DNA from: Mactra quadrangularis
Taxonomy: Eukaryota > Mollusca > Bivalvia > Venerida > Mactridae
DNA: 64,000 bases
Assembly (NCBI GenBank): GCA_025267735.1
Contig: CM046306.1
Coordinates: 32,505,919-32,569,918, forward strand
Direction: 5' to 3'
Under the pieces are notes generated by a model that saw only the letters and a list, made by a program, of their open reading frames with translations, made no database searches and was not told the origin of the DNA. Positions 49,301 through 60,487 of this stretch are shown piece by piece; positions within the stretch are counted from its first letter, which is position 1; each line of letters starts with the position of its first letter. A program made the translations under genes and the position numbers.

Positions 49301-52300
49301 GGAAAGTTTATGAGCGATAAAATCTGGGTCACGATATTGCCAATTTTTTACCTTTGATAAAGACTCTATTAGTAAACAATACTTCCAAAGATGTCAAATT
49401 TTTAAGACTGTTAAGCTTAAGATCATTGGTTTTGATGTCCATAATATTGGAACTCTATTGTAGTGCAACGTTGCTCGAGTCACTCTTAATGCTCTGTTAG
49501 CCCCTAATACAGAACATGACATTCTTGGTATATTTTCAATTCTTACCTCTATTAGTTGCATGTTTTGGTGGGGGCGGAGCTTCGCAAACTTGTGCGCATG
49601 CGTAGTAATCACCAATAGAATCAATAATTGAACTAATTGTTCCCATCATAAATGTTATAAACGCACCAGTATCAAAACGTGGAGATCCGAATTGTCCTTC
49701 AACATAAGAAAACAAGAACAATTATAGTAATGCTAAGAATTTTTAATGGGCTATTTAGTTGAGAAACAACTTTATATTAAATAAAGGTCTTTAGAGACAA
49801 ACTCAAATATGAAAAAAATTCAAACGAAAATATCTTCAAAAAAAGATATTCGGTGCTATACGGGGTTCATTTTGTTTGAAGTATAAATGTTAGCCAGCGA
49901 ATATGACTTCAAACTACTATAAAATCTCATTTTCACAAAATGTTACTGCAAATTGAAAAATTGGGGCCGTATACTAAACTTTAGTTCGGAACAACCAATG
50001 GAATGATATATTCTATTCATTTCTCAATACCGGAAGAGAATTTCATTGGACAAATTATATTGGTTTAAATATAAGTAAAAAATTGACTTAGGCAGCTGTG
50101 CCGAAAATTAACCTATCTATCAACATGTAGGAGTTACTTATTTTTGTGCTGTATAGCGACAATAAAATGTAATCGTGACGGCGTAATAGAAGTTTCAGTA
50201 AACAACTTATGACTATCAAGAAATATCGACTCATCAGGGTGTTGGTAGACCTTAGAACAGAATTATCGAGATGTTATGATAGTGTTATATTGTACCTGGG
50301 TAGGGTAAAATAAACCAATCCATATCAGCTATAACTTGTACTCTAGAATCTGTCCTCGCGTAATATCCATCATCGTCGGGATCATTTGGTATGACGTCAT
50401 AAGCTGTCAGAATTCCACTTAATCCCCAACCAATCAGACAAGAAATCATCACCTGTAAGATATAAGTTCATTATTTCATTTTGTGAAGAATGGCTTTACT
50501 TTTTCGATGGAGAGATGCTTTCTTGTGTTTAAAAGCCAATGTAAACTGCACGAAAATGTAGGATGATCTTTATATCATAGTTAGATTGTACGTCCATAGA
50601 CTTACGTTGAGACGTTCATAAATGGCTTGCTGTACGAAACAGTGAGACCCGTATCGTACTGCTTTGTTACAGTTTTCTGTTATGGCCATGTTTTTACTTT
50701 TTTATGCTTTATACGTATGCTATGTTGATAAAATAGTTTCTCATGTTTTTAATAAATATTGTTTTTTCTTGAGTTTCTTTATTATGTTAATGTATGTTTC
50801 ACAATAAAGTTCTATTATTATGACCTTGATTGAGAAGCAGTCTTGATATGTGGATATCTTCTTATAGCATTTTGAAATTTAAAATCGTCAAACTCCGCAT
50901 GATTTGAATGAACAAATGCGTCCTAAATAGCGGAACTTAGCTCTCTTTTTTTAAATTGTTAAGCAGTTTATGTTCTGCCTCTTAATTCCTTTTTTCCATT
51001 CTTGTCGTCATATATGTACGTCCCATGAAATATGTATGTTTTATAACTTCATTTCGTACGTAAGTGTCTAACTAAGTGCTTTTTATCGAAGGTCGAACAG
51101 TATTAGTAAATGAATGTGCTATGAAATATAATGAATTTTTTATTTTATTTTTTATCAATGTTGTAATTCATTGAATGATGCCTAATTAAACTCATGTCTT
51201 TAGAGGTTAGAATATATGAACTAACAATAGATGTATCCACAGGCTTCAACAATACAACTATGTGATTATGAATAAATTCATCACGATTTTGTCCAAGGTT
51301 AGTTTTATTTGGTTAACAAATAAATAATCATAAAAATAAAAGCTTCGTTATCAAACTCCCCTCAGCGGTTATTTTCATTTTTTAAATCAATAACCACTGC
51401 AACCAAAAGTAAATTCGCTAACTCTTTACAGTGTTACGTCATTAACACGTAATTTACGGATTGGCAGTGGTTAAGAAACAAAGCGTGACGTAAGCACTGT
51501 GAGGAGTTTGGGCATTCTACGAGTATAAATATATGGTATTACTAGCGTCATGTGATTTACATGTTGGCAGTAGTTGAGAAGCAAAGCGTGACGTAAGCAC
51601 AATGAGGAGTTTTGGCATTCTATAAATAGATGGTATTACTAGCGCCACGTGATGTACGAGTCGGCAGTGGTTAAAAAGCAAAGCGTGACGTAAGCACTGT
51701 GAGGAGTTTGCTTCGTCCTGTCAAAAATAATATAAATTATGTAGCTAAATATAAAACCATTTAGATTCTACTTTATTATATTTGGTTGAGTTAAACGCTG
51801 CAGCAATACATTGCACACGTCATAATTTATTAATTCATTACATACATGTCATAAAAATGATTTTATTTTCTCGCCCTAATGTTTCATCTTTGCGACATGA
51901 AAAATTCATTTTAGTGCAATTCAGTGGCGCACACATTAACCCTGCTGATTTTTGTCCGATAAACCCTGTAAATATACGAGTATAGGATAGCTATCTTTAT
52001 CTTAAGTGAGAACATGGTACCAAAGTAAATATAGTGAGTTAATCAGCATTGTTAATGTATGCGCTATAACTAACAACATACAGCCATTCGGAACTCCTCG
52101 GCCATTCGCTACGAATAACCTCAGACATACATTCGGAACTGCTCGGCCATTCGCTACGAATAACCTCGGACATATTTAGACGCCATTTTGGAAAAACCGG
52201 TGTTGAAGTAAACAAATACACGATTGTTTAGGCGATGACTAAAGTTTCGTTTTTAGTCCGTAAATTTGAAATTACACAGTTCAATGATATCGATGAACAA

Positions 52301-55300
52301 CATTTGGTTCAATTTAAAACAAATAAATATGTTTAGACAAAGATCTGTGTTTATACTACAAGAACTATTTTGCGTAACCGTTACGTGCTTCGTCTTGCGT
52401 AGGTAATAAAATCACAAAAATCCAGTGAAGACCCCTACGAATCCTTCCGAGATTATTCATTTATGACAGGTCAAGGTGTTCCGAAAGAACATACAGCATG
52501 AATAAATCAAAATCTGGCAATACATAGAGAAAAGTGATTACCGAAAACATTTGATGTATAGGATAATATTTGATGTGAAAACCTTTTCCACGTGTCCATG
52601 CAGGTACTGGTGTTTTTCTTTTACGTAGATAGAAGGATAGTATCATTGAAACAGCTACAGTCCTGAAAATAAAATATGTTGCAACACATTCTAATTTATT
52701 GATGTACGGTTGGTATTACGCTTCAACCGCTTTGTCACAATTAAAAAGAATTATAATGCTTGGAGGCACGTAGGAAACATTTTCAGATGGGGGAGGGGTA
52801 GTTTGTTCAGATTTGTTTTAAGAAAAAGAAAACGTTATCTAATTTTACAGTACTTATGTTTAAGTTTAGTTTTACATCGCATTTGAGCATCTTGTTCCAT
52901 AAAAAGTGTTTGCAATATTGATTTTGAAGAAAAGCACACGTATCAATCAATTTAGTGTGACAGATTAAATAAAGATCCTCAATGACTATATTTGCTGAAA
53001 ATATTGGAGGGGGCTAAACCCCCCCCCCACCTAGCCCCCCTGTTCCTACGGGCCTGTAAATGATAAGAATTGTAAAATTATGCGTATGTTAAAATTTTCC
53101 TGTAATAATGATCTCGTTTTGTGTTGACAGGTTCTCATACCATGACTTCATGTTCTTGCCCGTACAGATCGAGGACATAATGGATAAGTGCTAGTAGCCC
53201 TATAATAGCCAATTAAATGATACAAATTGTCACATGGCCCGAAACTTTACAATTTACTGCATGCAATCCGGTCTTGTTTTAATACACGTTATTTACCGTT
53301 TCCTTCAATATTTAAATACTTAAATATAATATTTAATATTTAAATTCAACACTCAACCTCTCAAAACATTTTCGTAAAACTTGTCAAATAGACGGCAATG
53401 TTTACGCCTACGTGATAAACAGGCTCCGTGGTGTAGTAGGATGCGCACAGGATTTCAAATCTAGCGTCCCTAGGGCTTGCTGCTTAGAGCCTCACCCGGG
53501 CATCCATGTAAAATTTGACTATAATGTCTATTTTCCTATAATGAATTCTATAAAGAAGCTAGCTGCCTTGCAATCTGATTAAAAACCGATCCGAAATTTT
53601 CCGCTCGCCTACTCGTTAATTTAGATCCGGCCGTTTCCAATCTAGGGTCACGTTCAGGTGTCCTTTTGTCATCATAATAGTCAAATTTCGTATAGATGAA
53701 AGTTATGCATTGATTGGGTGACATTAAGGTCATCTCGACGTGACCCTCCATAGAGATCTTAGAGATCCTGTACGACAACGCTCTACAGGATATCTGTTTA
53801 CGGAGAATGGCTGCCTTGTGGAACGGTACGTAAGTACAAGTTATAGACAAAAGTCAAGAAAAGCTAATGTGAGCCAGTCGTCGTAAAATGACCATAATTA
53901 GAGTTGACAAAACCTCAAACCCCAATTAAAATTACTTACGTCATAGCAACACTCCATTGTGTTTTAGCAAATCTTACAGTAGCTTTGTATATATATAAAC
54001 CAATGATGGTTAGTGCAGGTATCACTGTAATTGGACCAATAAATCTTAACAACACTCCTATGATACCTAGACCTCCGACTAAGAAGTGAAAACAACCAGC
54101 AGCCATTAGACTTCCTTCCAACTGTAAAATAAAACAATAGCTTAGATTTATAACATCCCTGGTCTGAAACCCACAATACCATAGAGCAGCAGCAAGACTA
54201 GTGACAATTTCAATAAATCAAAGCGCTAAAAGCACTGCCTGGACATGGGTCGTACTGGACAACTTTAATACTGTCCCGTCCCGGTATTGGTAAAAATAAG
54301 AATATTTTTCACGCGTAGATTTGCATCTAACTTCATATCGGTGTGCATTATATGACTACACATGGCCGAATGTAATAGTCCGCGACCTTTTTGTGATATG
54401 TTTAAAATGTTTTGGTTTTCAAGACTTAGATTGCAAGCAACCAATGTCAAAATGACTCTAGATGCTGAGCGTAAGCTTCTATAGTAATCACGCAGTGAAG
54501 AAAGGCACAATGCCTAAGACAGAATCGGATGTGTGAAATAGTCAAGGCCCTAGCCCAGAATCTTAAACTCTTAGCCCAATAGTGGATAAGTAGGTTTAAG
54601 TAAATAATTATAGGATTTGTAAGGCACCGACGTTAAAGTGTTTTAACATGGTAAAGAAGTGCGTGTATGATGATACATGTAATGCATAAATTATATGTTA
54701 TGCACTGACCATTTTAATAGTCGGTACTAAGCTTGAATATAGATCAAGGTGGTGTGATTTTGACTCCCGGCTTAGACCTACATAGTGGAAATTTGTCATG
54801 AAATACTTTCTGCGCCCATTCTTCTCATATCAATGCATCAAATAGGTCAGTAGGAAGCCACTGTCGACAATAAAGACTCACAAATAGATCGGATTACTAT
54901 TACAGAACAAATATGATCACCTACTTTTTGTAGTTTTGTTAATAATTCTGCATCTTCGTCCATTGTATTATTCATAGAAGACATTGTAGTATTGAAATCC
55001 CCTGTAATACAAAATGGTGGCATAAAAAATATTTAAATCTATTTCTACAGTGCCATATGTAATAACCTCCACACTTGTGTGATGATTTGTTTTTAATTTT
55101 TACCATTACTTGAATAAATCAAAGCGCTGTGGAACATTGATGGAGGAATTATACAATAATCGGAAACGATTCAAGGAAATTTAGAATAGAAAACTAAACC
55201 GGATTAGATACATAGCACAAACTTCATCGTCTGTGTTATCGCAAAAAAGCGGACTTCTTTTAATTATAGTAGCAATTATCTCCCTTAAAGCGCATGCGTG

Positions 55301-57969
55301 GCCTTATGTAATCTTCCGCGGCAGTATACAATGAAGATTTACTACAGTCCACTTCTCAATTTTGGGAAACTCCGTGTCAAAACACGTCTTTGGCTACATG
55401 TACATGTTTATTAGTTACAATTGTATATTGTATCTTACTCTCGTTGGCAAGAGTCACAATCTTCTAAGTATTTTAATTTTTAAGCTAGGAATTTTAGTTA
55501 TTTCATACAATGACTAATTTACGACCAATTATAGCTAGTGTTACCTGTTTCAGTTTTATCGCATCTCCAATGTGGAACTGTGGCCAATGATAACAAAGGT
55601 ACAACATACGCCATAGCTGGTCCTTGATATAATGGTAACCTAGGTAACATAGAAAATATATATACTAAATATAACAAAACGCCAAACTTCTGTAACTGAA
55701 TGTAAGTAAAGGAGCCAATAGACAGGTTTTTGCTCCGACCCTTTGATATCATCGTTAAGTTTTTCACGCTTAATCTTTTTAAGACCATTCGACTTCTGAG
55801 ATAAATTGAGGGTAACATCCGATGTCAATGCTTCTAATCTTAACTCATAACCTTTAAGTATCTCATTGCCAACAAACTGATATGTGCAATATGTAAATCT
55901 AAACTATGACAGAGCCATGGACCAGCTGTGTCAAACCGGAGGTTGATATTCACTGGAAGATTTCCGATCTCAGCTCAACATTAAAGATTTAGCTGCCGTT
56001 CGTCAAACAAACAGGCTGAGATGGTTTGGTCACATAGAACGTAGTTTAAGCTGGACCTCTCAAGTTAGAAATACAAACGTCACTGCACAACGTGGCCAAA
56101 GCAGAACAAATATAACTTGGAACGACCTTTTTAAGCGCGATCGGCTGGCACTCAAAATGGATGACATCAACCCTCAGGACCGTCAGGCACGAAGAACGGA
56201 AACTTCGCACCAGACGAGGCAGAAAGGCATCGCCCTTGCCAAATGATGATGATGATGAAACTTGAATTGGGTTTGTTAAACAAGTATAATGCTATATGGG
56301 AACAATTAAGTAAATATGAATAATAGTATAAAACAGGCTCGTACGGCCGGTTTGTTTGTTTTGTTTTATTTGAGTCCGTCCACTCCATCATGATGCATCA
56401 TGCGCAGATCCCAGAATGTGACTCTTTATCCCTATAATATTGACTTTTAGTCTAAATTGATTAAAATTTAAAAAAGCATTTAACATAATTCATATCTGGA
56501 TAATTTCTTATATGCCAAAGTGTGTTTTTGTCATTTTGTCATTTCCTGAATCTTTGTCTATAACTAAGTCTAACATACTTTTCCGCAAGGCCAATATCAT
56601 CTCCATGCACGCCATGAATCGGAAAAAATCACAATAATTGTTAAATTTTCAAAGGTGGGTATTCCCAGCTTGAGAGTGTCGAACCAGCGACCTCTAAAGT
56701 GAACCAGATGCGAAATCCTATGCGTAGCCTATAGCGCCTTGACCAGTGTCTAATACCAGGTATAATATAGTTTATACCAATGTTCGGTTGTGAAATAAGT
56801 TCTTACAACTTAGATTAATCCCTTTCGAGTCACTCCCTGGTCCCCCAGTACTGAACAGGTAAGATAGCGTTTCTTGCTCAAAAACAATGGAGTATGTTTT
56901 GGATGAGATTCAAACCAACGCGAAGCTGGCTATCCAATGATTACAAGTCCAACGTCGTTACCACTCGGCCAAGCCCGTCGAGTGTGAGAAAGAACTTACC
57001 TTACACCAATGGTGTTCTGTAGAAATGTTGTTAGACCAGAAATCATCAGTGTTGAACATAGAAGACGAGCTTTAAAAGCATCGTTATTTCTTGCACATAA
57101 AACATCAGCCACTAACAATACTGTTGATAATGCCCGTGCTAAACACATAAGAATTTGCTGCAAAAAATAGTCAAAATTGAAAGTTAAAAGTATATTTAAA
57201 GTATATTTCCATATATATGCTCAGCCGACTTCACAATTGAGTACGACAACCTGATTCAGACAAATGATCTCTCAAAGTACCTATTTACACCTTGGTGGAA
57301 TTGAACAACTGTACGTAAGCGTCTTGCTTAAGGAAATTAGCAGTGTCCTTAGTCGGGTTTTAATCCATGACCTCTAGTATCCTAACTATCTTTAGTTATC
57401 TCGCTGACAACGTGCTACACTTACGTCGAATAACATTCCTTATTTTTCTTATTCTCATATTGTGTTACTTTTAAGTCAAAATCAATTGTACAATTTGAAG
57501 TTTATCAGGCAAACTCCGTCAGTAAAAGATTTATGTCCTTTTAAAGTGGTTATAGTTTATAAAATCTTCTATATGTGGCCAGTTTCCTAAATACATCGCT
57601 ACTGGACGCTTCGTACTATGTTTCCCTTCTTACACCAAAAATAATAACTATGTGATATCAAATCGAGGGTACCAGAGGCCAAAGCGATAGCTAGCGATAT
57701 TATAAAGGAAGCCTCATATTTTCAATGACATCATTTCCAACAATGTCGTCTGCTTTTACCTGCATAGCGAAGACAATGGCGAGTAAAAATGGTGGATTTT
57801 CGTACACATCGTAATGAAACAATGGCTCGTGATCTTCTTCCATCTGAACATTCGTCATATGTTCGTCTTCATTATCGTCTGTTAACAGTTTACCATTCTT
57901 TGCACCATTCAGTTCATACTTGTCACCATCGTCCTGAGTTAGCAGTTCGTTCTCCTTTTCTTCTTTCAT
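46320..57969 (-). CDS. SLC23 family nucleobase/ascorbate transporter, right copy (complete)
   Basis: Complete 607-residue NAT/SLC23 permease on the minus strand, in transcript order: 57969-57760, 57157-57000, 55639-55545, 55001-54925, 54121-53940, 52662-52542, 50452-50296, 49696-49547, 48926-48823, 48293-48020, 47541-47446, 46519-46320. All phases join. The N-terminus (residues 1-55) is acidic and polar, then VYENPPFLLA opens TM1. Length fits the family. Odd residues: the TM1 Gln-His motif is Gln70-Gln71; the TM8 position usually Glu before SIGDYY is Asp359; the NAT signature [QEP]-N-x-G-x4-T-[RKG] reads Gly409-Asn410-Ile-Gly-...-Thr417-Arg418. An acceptor (TTTTTCTCAG) lies 7 bp before the chosen ATG, so the 5' UTR is probably on another exon; an in-frame ATG at 58032 is an alternative if it is not spliced. 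Confidence 0.92.
46600..46750 (-). repeat. tRNA-derived SINE head, right-arm copy
   Basis: Counterpart of 14520-14690: on the minus strand GCGTGGCTGAGTGGTTATGA and GTGGTTCAAATCCCA. Confidence 0.6.
47305..47393. repeat. GC-armed palindromic element, right arm
   Basis: Inverse counterpart of 13888-13975, with GGCCGACACGGTTCCGAATC and GTTTCGGGAACGCGCTGGCC around a TATATACATGTATATATACA centre. Confidence 0.65.
51430..51715 (-). repeat. Minisatellite, about 97-bp unit, right arm
   Basis: About three units of the repeat described at 3985-4490, in inverse orientation (GCAAAGCGTGACGTAAGCAC, GGTATTACTAGCG). Confidence 0.75.
52985..53045. other. G/C homopolymer hairpin
   Basis: GGAGGGGGCTAAA is followed by a run of ten C and then CTAGCCCCCCTG. 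It may be part of a decayed repeat; it lies in an SLC23 intron and has no visible left-arm counterpart. Confidence 0.4.
53418..53925 (+). repeat. tRNA-derived SINE (right-arm copy)
   Basis: Head GGCTCCGTGGTGTAGTAGGA, tail AGCCAGTCGTCGTAAAATGA then AGAGTTGACAAAACCTCAAA. It ends about 15 bp from the exon 53940-54121 splice donor, as on the left arm. Confidence 0.5.
55205..55385 (-). repeat. Dispersed interspersed repeat, right-arm copy
   Basis: Counterpart of 551-757 in inverse orientation. Confidence 0.5.
55930..56258 (+). mobile_element. LINE 3' stub with (GAT)n tail
   Basis: An open stretch ending TGA at 56244-56246 encodes a LINE ORF2 C-terminus, recognised by NRLRWFGHIER and a tryptophan-containing TWNDLFKRD segment. 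It is followed at once by ATGATGATGATGA. It lies antisense in the second intron of the right SLC23 gene and is absent from the visible left arm. All upstream domains are missing. Confidence 0.75.
56830..56995 (-). repeat. tRNA-derived SINE, SLC23 intron 2
   Basis: On the minus strand GGCTTGGCCGAGTGGTAACG and TTGGTTTGAATCTCA, related to 14520-14690. It ends a few bases from the exon 57000-57157 donor. Confidence 0.6.
57235..57430 (-). repeat. SINE related to 38480-38680, SLC23 intron 1
   Basis: On the minus strand GACACTGCTAATTTCCTTAAGC then CCACCAAGGTGTAAATAGG, matching the body of the MFS B intron 2 SINE. Confidence 0.55.
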
Positions 57970-57976
57970 GGCAAAT

Positions 57977-58700
57977 CTGAGAAAAATCAATATGATTGTA
58001 AAGGAACGTAGGCTTACATGTAAAGGATACAAGAAAATTTCATTGCGCTGTTTGGTGGCGATCTAGTTTCTTTATCTGTTAATAACATTTAACCATTTGT
58101 TTCATAGGTGTTGTGATATCACAATGGCATAAAAATTAAGATGCCCATAGCTAAAATACAGCCATTGAAATCCGAATAACTTCTATAATAAGATTCTAAC
58201 AAAATTTCGAATATAACAATTTCACTGATTTTATTTGCATAAATGTGTCTTAAAATTGACAGGAAAAATCGTATGGTTTTTAAAGGATTCCGAATCTCTC
58301 TCGTTAGGGAATGCTTTGACGACATTCTATAATTCTTCACGTTGATTTTTCAAAGCAAACATGAAATCCTATTTTAAGCCTCATTATCAAAAATAAAGCT
58401 GTCTATGGACAGCAAAGGAATAGACAAGTATCCATTTCAAACACCTCTTATGAACAAGAATTTTCAATAGGTGCAAGTATCGCTTAGATATGTTGTTAAC
58501 TGCATTTCAAAGTGAAAGAATCTCGAAAGCGAAAAGTTGAATTTCGTTGTCAATACTTAAAATAGTTTTGATCACAGCATGTTAAAGATGGAGAGTTTCT
58601 TGTAATAGAAAAGGCATTTACTCCAAATTACACAACGAAGCTTTAAACGAATTGTATCACATATAGTCAACGTCATCAAAAATATTTCTTGACATGTTTA
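57977..58700. other. Upstream region of right SLC23 gene
   Basis: Presumed first intron or promoter of the SLC23 gene. No TATA box, CpG-rich patch or further exon could be supported. Confidence 0.35.
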
Positions 58701-59230
58701 TTGTATCTGCTGTATATGAATATCTACATATATTGGCTTAAATCGGTAATGAAAAACATTATTTATTAGAATGTACATTTTTGGACCCTCCAGACAAAAA
58801 ATTAACTCCACCCAATTTTTATAACTATCCTAGTTTAAGAAACTTCAAAGCTTTAATGAATGTTAAAGAAGAAGCCACGCTCATAAATCTTAGCAAATTT
58901 GTACAATACGTAATTACCTATCCGATATTTTCATAAAGTTTAAAGTTAAAACTATGTTCCCATTCATTTATTACATTGTTTATCTTATCGTTTTTGAACT
59001 TAGAAAATGAATTGATTTTCATTATACACAATACTTATATTTATATATATACATATACCTACTCTTTTTTATTATACATTGTAATTCCCCGTAACTCTAT
59101 AACTCTATTGTCAATATTGTATTCTGTTAACCATTAACACTTATCTCACATGCTGTTACTTTATATAAATGTAACCTGTGTTTATAATAATAAAGAATAT
59201 GTTCCGTTCTGTTCTGTTGTGTTCTGTACT
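58700..59230 (+). mobile_element. LINE 3' stub with (GTTCT)n tail
   Basis: A 65-codon frame at 58742-58936 contains GNEKHYLLECTFL, the ORF2 C-terminal tail of a LINE, then an AT-rich 3' UTR with AATAAAGAATATG and a terminal GTTCTGTTCTGTT microsatellite. It belongs to a different family from the 20750 and 55930 stubs. Confidence 0.75.
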
Positions 59231-60024
59231 AATTATCCTTTTTTAGAACATAACTATCAATAACATAACGTTTTACATGAATTAATTCATTATCACGAAT
59301 GTATGACAAATTACGTAAGATAAACGAATAAAAAGAATATGAAATGACATCATGCCCTTGGAAAAGCTATGATAAGTAACAGGTATACGTGATTGCCATT
59401 TAGAAATGCTGAGGAAACTATTACGTGCGACTGATGCAATCCATCATACGATGCACCATGCACTCAGATGACCAAGGAAAACCTTTTGTTCCAGAGTGGA
59501 AGATTACCAAACTCTAGCTAAAGCATGTTAATATTGCACAATCATTGGAAACTCGGTGATAAGCTGGAGTAATATTCCATGTTGTAAACAACTTGACTTA
59601 TCACCTACATGACCAATATATGATTTGACTTGACTTGAGTGGGTCAGTCGATAGTCATATACTTCAACTTGTACTAGACTGACATTTTAGATCATATGCT
59701 CAGCATCCTTTGTCCAACCATTTGTTGGCAAGGTAGTTGCACAAACAACTTGACATTTCACATATACTATCGTCGGAATATTTCGAGACACTAACAACTA
59801 CGCATTAAAATGTACTTCATTGGCCTTTTCCAAAAACACGTGTGGATGATGAAATCATGAAAGTACATACATGTACAGAACAATCAATATAAACTTGTAA
59901 TGATATAACTAATCAACCATTAAATGTATATGTTAATATTGTAACCCAATTACGTTACAAGTACAAGCGCCAATTATAAGATAAGTGTTTAATAAACAAT
60001 TAAATCTTGCAAATTTCATGAGAT
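59231..60024. other. Intergenic, nothing recognised
   Basis: No exon, RNA gene or element ends seen. Confidence 0.4.
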
Positions 60025-60239
60025 CAGCTGCGTGTTCAGTAACGACTGTTAGCTAACGTTACAGATACGGGACAACTCAACCCAAAGACAACTCAACCTG
60101 TGCAAAACTCAACTCAAAGTTGGAACAACTCAATCCGTTAGAGAGTTGTCCCGGGCTGGGTTTGTCTTTGGGTTAAGTTGTTCTGACACTTCCGTTACGG
60201 AACGTTTTGGAACGTTCATGGTAACTGAACACGCTGCAG
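60025..60239. repeat. Foldback element, about 215 bp
   Basis: Outer arms CAGCTGCGTGTTCAGTAAC and GGTAACTGAACACGCTGCAG are inverted. Inner arms GACAACTCAACCCAAAGACA and TTGTCTTTGGGTTAAGTTGT are inverted again. Noncoding, MITE-like. Confidence 0.75.
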
Positions 60240-60299
60240 GCTCTGATTAAAAACCTCATGTCGCTTTAGTTCCAAAAAGACGTAAGTCAATTTTTGCCA

Positions 60300-60405
60300 G
60301 TTGGCAATATTGAGTGTTTGGATTTTTGACTGGGTTAAGAGCCGTGTCAACACAATTTAGGTCATTTCACGGCGTCCAGCGCACCTGACTTGAGGTGAAG
60401 GTCGT
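60300..60405 (-). repeat. SINE 3' fragment
   Basis: On the minus strand TCAGGTGCGCTGGACGCCGT then TTGTGTTGACACGGCTCTTA, the 3' module of the 16475 SINE family. Confidence 0.6.
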
Positions 60406-60487
60406 CTGAGACCATACACACTTTATTTGCTCTGATGTTTTTGGATATTTATTCAAGTTAACAACAGAGTTTTGTGAATATTTTTGG

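Larger units (their letters stand above)
41873..55660 (-). repeat. Right arm of large inverted duplication
   Basis: Inverse of about 270-19720. It contains the 3' half of MFS B (exons 6-10) and the SLC23 gene from its third coding exon. The inner edge is at about 41873, where the left arm ends beside a palindrome. The outer edge is near 55660 in the intron before the exon 55545-55639; left-arm sequence beyond that is not similar. Confidence 0.85.

Noticed and set aside
55640..55828. Open frame just upstream of an SLC23 exon that could be an alternative 5' exon
   Set aside because: It is out of frame with the downstream exon, and the regular upstream exon at 57000-57157 joins in phase with family similarity.
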